DNA of 64,000 nucleotides from Brassica napus (taxonomy: Eukaryota > Streptophyta > Magnoliopsida > Brassicales > Brassicaceae). Location: NCBI RefSeq assembly GCF_020379485.1, contig NW_026014772.1, positions 163,501 to 227,500 of the forward strand. The letters run 5' to 3'. Both the position numbers and the translations under genes were made by a program. The notes below the pieces were generated by a model. It had not been told where the DNA came from. It did not search any database and worked only from the letters and a program-made list of their open reading frames with translations. Every line of letters begins with the position of its first letter. The first letter of the stretch is position 1. Shown piece after piece: positions 54,853-64,000 of this stretch.

Positions 54853-55442
54853 GCGCTGGTCCTTGGACTCAGCATGCTGGCCCTTCCCGTGGACTGTTCG
54901 GGTGGCTTTGGCCCACGTTGGCTGTCTGTTCAGTACACACAGGCCGTCCGTGTGTGTTTGTCAGCACACACAGGACGTCCGTGTGTGTCCGTCAGCACAT
55001 ACAGGACGTCCGTGGCTGTCCGTCAGCACACACAGAATGTCCGTGGCCTGTCCATCAGTTCACATATCAGCACGTTGGTCCTTCCCGTGGCTAATTTTGG
55101 ACAACCATAGACTGTCCGTGGACTGTTCGGGTGATTTTGGACCACGTGGGCTGTCTGTTCAGTAGACACAGGACGTCCGTGAGTGTCCATCACCACACAT
55201 AGGACATACGTGTGTGTCCGTCAGCACACACAGGACGTCCGTGGCTGTCTATCAGTACACATATCAGCACGTTGGTCCTTGGACTCAGCATGCTGACCCT
55301 TCCTGTGGACTGTTTGGGTGATTTTGGCCCACATGGGCTGTCTGTTCAATACACACAGGACATCTGTGGGTGTCCGTCAGCACACACAGGACGTCCGTGT
55401 GTGTCCGTCAGCACACACAGGACATTCGTGGCTGTCTGTGTG
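54853..55442. repeat. Satellite, remainder of S3 between E8 and E9
   Basis: 590 bp starting with the E8 target duplication and continuing the anchor split by E8. Anchors at about 55066 and 55258, and a degenerate anchor with TGGCTAATTTTGGACAACC near 55088 that is not seen elsewhere. Confidence 0.93.
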
Positions 55443-57982
55443 TGTGACACCCCCGATCGTAGATGACTGGAAATGACACAGTCGATGTTCCTCGATGGTC
55501 GATCCGAGGTTCTCAGAATACTTCTGATCGCCTTAGACCAACAACCAAAGAACACCAACGCTCCTATCAGATATCACTCTAGGCTTTTCAACCCGAAAAA
55601 GCAATACCCGATAGTTAGTTCGTCCGGACAAGGACTAATATCATATGGAACCCGTACTTTAAAAACAATCTTTATATATATCATTTAAAAGCATCTTACA
55701 AAATTTGTTATAAATTAACCTCGAGGTTTTCTGTCTACAAATCTTATACATAAGATATATCAAAATGACTTTCCAAGGATAATAAAACTACCGCTGGCTA
55801 ATGACGTTCCTTCCTGTCCTAGAGTAAGGTCTCCCGTCTACTGGTTACCTGCATCACAAATGAGTCATGAGTAACTAATTTACTCAGTGAGCCTAGTCCC
55901 GCACCCCAACATATATTAATAATATCTCAAGCAATCAACTCCATTTGTATGCAGTGGATATATATTCCATATCTGGATATTTATATATAAGGACTATCCT
56001 TCCATCATTGTGAATCTAATCATATACCTCACTTCCTATTTCCGTCTCTCATATCATTCATATAATCATATTTATATATATATATACCAGACTCGAGAAA
56101 CCACAAAGGCTAAATGAGTCTAGTGAGTTAGAATCACCATCATCGCCATCAGATATTCAAAGATCGAACATCTAACGCTGCATGCAGTTACACGGCCTCC
56201 AGGGTGCGACCCCATCATCGTGTCTTCGTGACCTTGTTCCATATCGCAGGAACAATTCACGGTAATCATCATTCATACGGAAATAGTTTGGAAGACAGGT
56301 TTATATTAAGACTTCACATGATTAATACTTCCATACTTAATTATATTTAATACTATACATATGTATTAGTACTTGAGAACAAGTACTAAGGTTTGGAATA
56401 AACCTCTATGATCATTCATAAATATTTAATAAGTGTTTACACTAAGTAAACACCTTACCAATTCAATATTGATCAAGAGATAAAGCCTATCAATCATCTA
56501 CAATCAGTACGTTCAATCAAGAAATATTCATTCACTACTCATCAATCATCTATCTAGACTCACCTTTGATTCCATGAGATTGGCTAAGAAAGACTATACT
56601 CGAGCTCAAGCTAATCACACTCGGCTTCTGGAATATTCTCGATTTAAAATCACCACAAGGATCTGACTGATCCGAACACTATCCTTGACCATCTGTACCA
56701 ATAACAGAACGGTTGGAACAAAGGTTAATCAGTCCGGTTCAAACCCACAGTTCAAGATTCAGGACAGATACTAAGGCAAGTTCAAGGCAGCTTTAGTTCG
56801 GTTCAAACATAAATCGTTTCCGCTAAGTTGTCTAGATGCTAAGGGACCATGAACTGAACTAATATAAATCCACACAAGGGATTAAGAAATTAATCCACAG
56901 AGGAAGAACAACAACTCAGCCAGCTGGTTACAATCTAAACTGATCTGGATCAAAAGGCAAAACAGTTTACCGGTTCAAATCAAACACTGTCTGAACTCAA
57001 CTGATACTCCACTTTAAGATGAAGCCACGCCAAACCTAATCAGTACCACATCAAGAAAAGGTCGGACTCAATCAGAACAAAGCTGAACCGCAGTAAATCC
57101 CGGAGAAATGCTCACATAAAACTGATCCACACAACAACTTACATCTTTACCGATTAAAATCAAAGGCTGAAGAACATGGGTGATTCTAAACTCTTGGACA
57201 CCAGACCTTCAGCTCTTAACCACACCAGAACACACTGGATAAAGTCACAGGATGGTGAGAAAGGTTTGCTCATGCTCATTTCTCTTCTCTGAATTTTTTT
57301 CTGAATTTTTCATGGATCTTTTCTCACAGGTTTTTCTCTCTTCTTTCTCTCTTTCTCTCTGAATTTTTCTCTGGTTTTTCTTGCAGGTTATGAACGTCCA
57401 GAGGAGAGAAGAAGGTGTTTTAAAGCATAAGGAGTTACTTTAGTTGAGGGTTTACTCCCACACAAGGCAAAGCTGAGGCTAGACAGGTGGAGACATGCTT
57501 CAGCACACCAAGCAGCACAAGCAGCTGAACTTTTCCTTCCCATGAAGAAAGCTACAAGCAGCTGAAGCAAGTAGCTTGTGACCAGCATGTGACTTCTAAT
57601 GAGCAAGCAAGTAAGCAAGTAGGTGCATGTCATGTGACCTAATTACTGAGGAAACAAGTAGGCTAGAAGGTGCAAGGCATGTGACTGTTCAGAAATAATT
57701 TTAAGAGTTTTGTCAATATTTTTCGGACTGTTTCGACTAAATATTTTTCATCATTCGAATCTCGTTCTGCTCTGAATAAACTCACCCAGCATGAATAAAA
57801 ATCGACGATAATAATTAACACTCGACCAGAACCATCAAGAGATGGTTTTTCGACCAAAAGACAGCCCTGTCGAGATTAATTCACCGTGTCGATTTTTATT
57901 TAAATTCTGATTGATCAATCTTCAAACTGATCTTAAAGAATTTTCTCCACCAAAATTCTATCTGCTCGTGAGGGTTATTATA
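55443..57982 (-). repeat. E9 3' LTR (2540 bp)
   Basis: Plus strand TGTGACACCCCCGATCG to GAGGGTTATTATA; the last CA is mutated (TA). An alternating TA tract at 56073-56087 may serve as TATA region. A pyrimidine-rich stretch 57290-57385 with repeated TCTCTGAATTTTT is purine-rich on the transcript. Short reading frames (e.g. 57388-57633) are identical in both LTRs only because the LTRs are. Confidence 0.93.
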
Positions 57983-57995
57983 TTCTTCCCCCCTC
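57983..57995 (-). promoter_or_regulatory. polypurine tract, E9
   Basis: Minus strand GAGGGGGGAAGAA touching the 3' LTR; next to it lies GAATTCGGGGACGAATTC, the E9 form of the conserved motif. Confidence 0.85.
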
Positions 57996-60558
57996 AAAAG
58001 AATTCGTCCCCGAATTCTAAAAACGTAGCTGTACACTCTTTACTGAACAGTCTCTGAAAGGAGTTCTGGATATTAGATCTGACCTTATCTTAATCTGCCC
58101 ATATCAAAATAACTCATGGTCGATCCCTTGATTTCCCCCAACCGATCCTTTCTTTTCTGAGCAGCCACTTTCAAAATAACCAAATTCTTTACTCTGCACA
58201 ACTCTTGTCAACTGCGGTCTGCATACTTTTTCTAACAATCTTGTATCTGTAGACTATCACTTCTCAACCTTTTCTATCTGACTTTCCCCCATAACAGCAA
58301 CATGAAATTTGGAACGTGAGGTGATGTGCCATACGTGAATGCAACATCTCCAGTCTTGTCAATGTTAACTTGATTAACCGTGCAACAATCAAACAAGAAC
58401 ATGCACGATCAATCACGCCAACATGATTCGGACCAGGGGTGCTACTCTCAAATAAACACACTTACCCATTCCAAGAATAATTTGACTTACAGTATTCTTT
58501 ACACTTCTGATCTATCTGAGACGCTCTTCAAAATCTTCTGACTACTACTAGAACTCGACAAGAACCACTTGGTGAAATCCCTAGGCTATTGCAGTGAATT
58601 CATGTTCAACAAGAATACTGAACATGTTACTTTTTTAGATGTCGACCATCCTTTCAATGCCTTAAACACATCTTCATCTTCCCTGATTATCAGACTGTCT
58701 TCTACTCTGCTCCTTTTCATCTTGTACTTTTTAAATGATCAAGTTACTAGAGTACACTTCTTCAACTTTTCCCAAAAGTTCTTCAACACGCCAGACTGAT
58801 TTGAGTGATACTCGAACACTTTGTAGTATACCATTGCAGGCCAACGGTAACTGGTCTTCTCTTAAATACTTCCTTCCTCAACAACATCCTAATTGAGCTC
58901 GATAACTAGATAGCAAATCTCACTCTAGATAGAAACATACCGCTCTAACAGAAGTACTAAGGAATGGGGAAGGCATACCATTACTTTAACTGGCAGCCCG
59001 TACTTCCAAATAAGAACGGTAGACTTGAATTCACAAAAGTGAATCCTCTCTAATACTATGACATCGCTCAGGAACTACAACCATTTGTTGTTCCCGAATC
59101 AAACACAATATGGACGGAAAATTCCATCCATATGCAAGGTCTCTTACGACACCTTGATCACAATTCACATTTTTTTTTTTAATTTCAATCATTCATAAAA
59201 TTTTAAAAATGCACACAACACACAATTGGATAAGAAGCAAACCTGTGATTGGACCTTTCAGGGGTTTTGACGGTCCAGTCAACTATAAAGTGTAGGCTCT
59301 ACCCAAATAGCCTAACACTTGGATGTGGACTAACTGTAAGGAAAAGCGGACAAGTTCAACAAGTGTTATCCTAGGTATATGTAACGTAGATCGGGATACT
59401 TCATGAGGAAGGGTCACCAAAAATCCTAACTCTTCACAAGAACCACCAAAGCGCGAATGATGCAAGCGTTCCAGGATTTCCCACACTTTGACAATCACGA
59501 CCATTCTATCCTTTCGAGTCACAACCATAACGGCTCAAGGTCCCCGATCTTGATCCGATAAATGTACACCAAAAATCATCCCCAACGACTTACTTAACTG
59601 ACCTTTGATCTGCAATGGTTGGAAAATAAACGGTCTGCATGACTTGGTTAACTTCTTCAGAAATAATAGCTTCTTTAACATTCACGTCATACTCTAACAT
59701 CTCCTTGAAGCTTTGAAACTCCATGGTCTTTTATCTACTCTAAAATTCTTGGCTAAGTTCCCAAAGATTTTCCATATGATCTTTGGATTATTCTCCAAAC
59801 CATAATCGATGAATGAAATTCACTCGACCACATATCTCGATGCTGAAATTGTTGTATATGATTAACTCGACCTGAACCTTCTGGCGGAAACATCCCACTG
59901 TACCAACTCCGTGAACTGAATCTTCAATCGGTTCCATATCTTGTATATAAAATACTACTTCGTGAACTCTTGAAATCTGTCCAAATCGATCTCACCTCTC
60001 TGAAGAAAATATTTTTCTCAGAGTGTTGCATCCCAAATCTGCCTCAAGCCATAGTATACCTCGAACGGTTTAGTCTTTCTTCTGTATCGTGTGGTCCCAC
60101 TACTTCTTTCCATCATAAGCTTTAAGATGTCTTGTTGCCAACAGAAAATGCATGTGTGTCCATCGTCTTGTACTACAGTTGAACCATCTCTTCCTCCAAC
60201 AGTAAGCTCCAAACAAATTTTGAACAATTCAGGCTTGTACGACTCTGTTTCTTGTACGTCTCAGCATAAGCTGGAGACTTGAGAAGCCGGAAGAATAAGT
60301 GCATCTAGGTGATCATGTGCAGTCGCATTGCTCATGAGGGTAGCAAACTCGAGCCTGATGATACTAATATCGGTAAGTACGGTCCACCCGTTCAAGCTTG
60401 TCTCGTTGCTTCTGCTATGCAATATCACTGTTAGGTAACTACCCATGACTATCTATACTGAAATGAAGGAACAAGCCAGCATATCCTAGTTATCCTTGCG
60501 ACTCATTTTGACTCGAAAAACATTTGAAACAAGTCCCATTCAAGCATCGTATAACCAT
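57996..60558 (-). other. E9 interior, no recognisable gene
   Basis: 2.56 kb, AT-rich, many stops in all frames. The longest minus-strand stretches (58264-58461, 59283-59528, 60018-60227; 65-81 codons) show no motif I recognise. There is a T10 run at about 59171-59180. It may be a decayed gag/pol or captured sequence; I see no support for either. Confidence 0.7.
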
Positions 60559-60570
60559 GCTCTGATACCA
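60559..60570 (-). promoter_or_regulatory. primer binding site, E9
   Basis: Minus strand TGGTATCAGAGC, four bases inside the 5' LTR. Confidence 0.9.
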
Positions 60571-60574
60571 CCTT

Positions 60575-63114
60575 TGTGACACCCCCGATCGTAGATGACC
60601 GGAAATGACACTGTCGATGTTCCTCGATGGTCGATCCGAGGTTCTCAGAATACTTCTGATCGCCTTAGACCAACAACCAAAGAACACCAACGCTCCTATC
60701 AGATATCACTCTAGGCTTTTCAACCCGAAAAAGCAATACCCGATAGTTAGTTCGTCCGGACAAGGACTAATATCATATGGAACCCGTACTTTAAAAACAA
60801 TCTTTATATATATCATTTAAAAGCATCTTACAAAATTTGTTATAAATTAACCTCGAGGTTTTCTGTCTACAAATCTTATACATAAGATATATCAAAATGA
60901 CTTTCCAAGGATAATAAAACTACCGCTGGCTAATGACGTTCCTTCCTGTCCTAGAGTAAGGTCTCCCGTCTACTGGTTACCTGCATCACAAATGAGTCAT
61001 GAGTAACTAATTTACTCATTGAGCCTAGTCCCGCACCCCAACATATATTAATAATTTCTCAAGCAATCAACTCCATTTGTATGCAGTGGATATATATTCC
61101 ATATCTGGATATTTATATATAAGGACTATCCTTCCATCATTGTGAATCTAATCATATACCTCACTTCCTATTTCCGTCTCTCATATCATTCATATAATCA
61201 TATTTATATATATATATACCAGACTCGAGAAACCACAAAGGCTAAATGAGTCTAGTGAGTTAGAATCACCATCATCGCCATCAGATATTCAAAGATCGAA
61301 CATCTAACGCTGCATGCAGTTACACGGCCTCCAGGGTGCGACCCCATCATCGTGTCTTCGTGACCTTGTTCCATATCGCAGGAACAATTCACGGTAATCA
61401 TCATTCATACGGAAATAGTTTGGAAGACAGGTTTATATTAAGACTTCACATGATTAATACTTCCATACTTAATTATATTTAATACTATACATATGTATTA
61501 GTACTTGAGAACAAGTACTAAGGTTTGGAATAAACCTCTATGATCATTCATAAATATTTAATAAGTGTTTACACTAAGTAAACACCTTACCAATTCAATA
61601 TTGATCAAGAGATAAAGCCTATCAATCATCTACAATCAGTACGTTCAATCAAGAAATATTCATTCACTACTCATCAATCATCTATCTAGACTCACCTTTG
61701 ATTCCATGAGATTGGCTAAGAAAGACTATACTCGAGCTCAAGCTAATCACACTCGGCTTCTGGAATATTCTCGATTTAAAATCACCACAAGGATCTGACT
61801 GATCCGAACACTATCCTTGACCATCTGTACCAATAACAGAACGGTTGGAACAAAGGTTAATCAGTCCGGTTCAAACCCACAGTTCAAGATTCAGGACAGA
61901 TACTAAGGCAAGTTCAAGGCAGCTTTAGTTCGGTTCAAACATAAATCGTTTCAGCTAAGTTGTCTAGATGCTAAGGGACCATGAACTGAACTAATATAAA
62001 TCCACACAAGGGATTAAGAAATTAATCCACAGAGGAAGAACAACAACTCAGCCAGCTGGTTACAATCTAAACTGATCTGGATCAAAAGGCAAAACAGTTT
62101 ACCGGTTCAAATCAAACACTGTCTGAACTCAACTGATACTCCACTTTAAGATGAAGCCACGCCAAACCTAATCAGTACCACATCAAGAAAAGGTCGGACT
62201 CAATCAGAACAAAGCTGAACCGCAGTCAATCCCGCAGAAATGCTCACATAAAACTGAGCCACACAACAACTTACATCTTTACCGATTAAAATCAAAGGCT
62301 GAAGAACATGGGTGATTCTAAACTCTTGGACACCAGACCTTCAGCTCTTAACCACACCAGAACACACTGGATAAAGTCACAGGATGGTGAGAAAGGTTTG
62401 CTCATGCTCAATTCTCTTCTCTGAATTTTTTTCTGAATTTTTCATGGATCTTTTCTCACAGGTTTTTCTCTCTTCTTTCTCTCTTTCTCTCTGAATTTTT
62501 CTCTGGTTTTTCTTGCAGGTTATGAACGTCCAGAGGAGAGAAGAAGGTGTTTTAAAGCATAAGGAGTTACTTTAGTTGAGGGTTTACTCCCACACAAGGC
62601 AAAGCTGAGGCTAGACAGGTGGAGACATGCTTCAGCACACCAAGCAGCACAAGCAGCTGAACTTTTCCTTCCCATGAAGAAAGCTACAAGCAGCTGAAGC
62701 AAGTAGCTTGTGACCAGCATGTGACTTCTAATGAGCAAGCAAGTAAGCAAGTAGGTGCATGTCATGTGACCTAATTACTGAGGAAACAAGTAGGCTAGAA
62801 GGTGCAAGGCATGTGACTGTTCAGAAATAATTTTAAGAGTTTTGTCAATATTTTTCGGACTATTTCGACTAAATATTTTTCATCATTCGAATCTCGTTCT
62901 GCTCTGAATAAACTCACCCAGCATGAATAAAAATCGACGATAATAATTAACACTCGACCAGAACCATCAAGAGATGGTTTTTCGACCAAAAGACAGCCCT
63001 GTCGAGATTAATTCACCGTGTCGATTTTTATTTAAATTCTGATTGATCAATCTTCAAACTGATCTTAAAGAATTTTCTCCACCAAAATTCTATCAGCTCG
63101 TGAGGGTTATTACA
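60575..63114 (-). repeat. E9 5' LTR (2540 bp)
   Basis: Plus strand TGTGACACCCCCGATCG to GAGGGTTATTACA. Offset from the other LTR is 5132 throughout, so there are no indels. TA tract at 61205-61219. Directly followed by GTGTG and satellite. Confidence 0.95.
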
Positions 63115-64000
63115 GTGTGTGTCCGTGTGTATCCGTCAGCACACACAGGACGTCAGTGGCAATCCATCAGTACACATATCAGCACGTTGGTCCTTGGACT
63201 CAGCACACTGACCCTTCCCGTGGACTGTTCGGGTGATTTTGGCCCCCGTGGGCTATCTGTTCAGTATACACAGGACGTTCATGGGTGTCCACCAGCACAC
63301 ACAGGACGTCCGTGGCTGTCTGTGAGTGTCCGTGTGTGTCCGTTTGTGTCCGTCAGCACACACAGGACGTCCGTGGCATTCCATCAGTACACATATCAGC
63401 ACGTTGGTCCTTGGACTCAGCACGCTGGCCCTTCCCATGAACTGTTTGGGTGATTTTCGCCCACGTGGGCTGTCTGTTCAGTTCACACAGGACGTCTGTG
63501 GGTGTCCGCCAGCACACACAGGACGTCCATGGCTGTATGTGGCTGTCCATCAGCACACACAAGACGTCTGTGGCTGTCAGTGTGTGTCCTTCAGCACACA
63601 CAGGATGTCTGTGGGTGTCCGTCAGCACACACAGGACGTCCCTGTGTGTCCGTCAGCACACACAGGACGTCCGTGGCTGTCTGTGTATGTCCATGTGTGT
63701 CCGTCACCACACACAGGAAGTCTGTGGCTGTCCATCAGTACACATATCAACACGTTGGTCCTTGGACTCAGCACGCTGGCCCTTCCCATGGACTGTTTGG
63801 GTCTGTCTGTTCAGTACTCACAGGACGTCTGTGGGTGTCCGCCAGCACACACATGACGTCCGTGGCTGTGCGTCAGTACACCCAGGACGTCCGTGGCTGT
63901 CTGTGTGTGTCCGTGTGTGTCCGTCAGCACACACAGGACGTCCGTGGGTGTCCGTCAGCACACATAGGACATCCATGTGTGTCTGTCAGCACACACAGGA
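63115..64000. repeat. Satellite block S4, runs off the window
   Basis: Anchors at about 63175, 63388 and 63745, including the abbreviated form GGACTGTTTGGGTCTGTCTG (63793). The order of units resembles 43000-43900 and 45530-46410, so this may be another copy of the S3 duplication unit. Confidence 0.93.

Larger units (their letters stand above)
55443..63114 (-). mobile_element. E9: complete young non-coding LTR element (7672 bp)
   Basis: Two 2540-bp LTRs without length difference, interior 2592 bp, primer site and polypurine tract placed for the minus strand, and GTGTG on both sides (55438-55442, 63115-63119); that duplication is less diagnostic because the flank is GT-rich. The LTRs differ by only about a dozen bases by eye (about 0.5 percent). 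No gag or pol domain was recognisable, so this is LARD-like and must have been moved by another element's proteins. Confidence 0.93.

Noticed and set aside
55443..55460. DNA transposon ends at TGTGACACCCCC
   Set aside because: The element has a primer site, polypurine tract and two long direct repeats, which define an LTR retrotransposon.
57388..57633. Conserved 81-codon reading frame found twice (also 62520-62765)
   Set aside because: Both copies lie at the same place in the two LTRs of E9, so identity reflects the age of the insertion. No domain or start context supports a gene.
59171..59180. Poly-T as the tail of a retroposon (SINE or processed pseudogene)
   Set aside because: Only ten bases long, no flanking direct repeats or RNA polymerase III boxes seen.
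60559..60570. tRNA gene remnants at TGGTATCAGAGC sites (also 9555, 18141, 35225)
   Set aside because: Only the 12-base primer match is present, always next to an LTR end; there is no cloverleaf around it.

Overview
The window is plant heterochromatin with no host gene. All 64 kb is accounted for by two kinds of sequence: LTR retrotransposons of the Ty3/gypsy chromovirus type (about 48.7 kb, nine pieces, here named E1 to E9) and one complex satellite (about 15.3 kb, five blocks, S0 to S4). Evidence for a flowering plant is direct: initiator-Met tRNA primer sites (TGGTATCAGAGC), Tekay-type polyproteins with a C-terminal chromodomain, and large non-autonomous LTR elements. Brassicaceae is my best guess at family, from the general look of the polyproteins only, and is weakly held.

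Layout: 1-8145 E1, a Tekay-type element (+) with a tandemly repeated gag-pol-LTR segment; 8146-12525 E2 (-), a chimeric element into which E1 inserted; 12526-12642 S0; 12643-21080 E3 (-), a complete non-autonomous element with 2.9-kb LTRs and target duplication GTTTG; 21081-25331 S1; 25332-27579 E4, a truncated LTR copy (-) that carries solo LTR E5 (25550-26715, target duplication TATCT); 27580-30968 S2; 30969-34577 E6, a CRM-like pol fragment (-); 34578-40811 E7 (+), a sister of E3; 40812-46859 S3; 46860-54852 E8 (+), the most complete Tekay-type element, target duplication GCGCT; 54853-55442 rest of S3; 55443-63114 E9 (-), a young non-coding element with two 2540-bp LTRs; 63115-64000 S4.

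The satellite is the least familiar item. It is built on three levels: a 10-bp GTGTGTCCGT module, a 31-bp unit centred on the palindrome GGACGTCC, and a longer anchor block that recurs every 200-600 bp and carries the palindrome GCCCACGTGGGC. Two larger duplications sit on top: a 2.42/2.52-kb tandem duplication in S3, and a 5.3-kb tandem duplication (20021-25331 and 25332-30968) that carries an LTR/satellite junction with it. Removing E3, E8 or E9 with one target duplication restores an uninterrupted satellite, so the array is the older substrate and the elements landed in it.

Functionally, only E1 and E8 keep most pol domains, and both are dead (stops, frameshifts, deletions, a mutated RT active site in E8). 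E2, E3, E7 and E9 keep LTRs and, where their ends survive, primer sites and polypurine tracts, but little or no coding, so they would have needed proteins supplied in trans. No tRNA, rRNA or CRISPR array was found. All boundaries come from reading the sequence; none was checked by database search.
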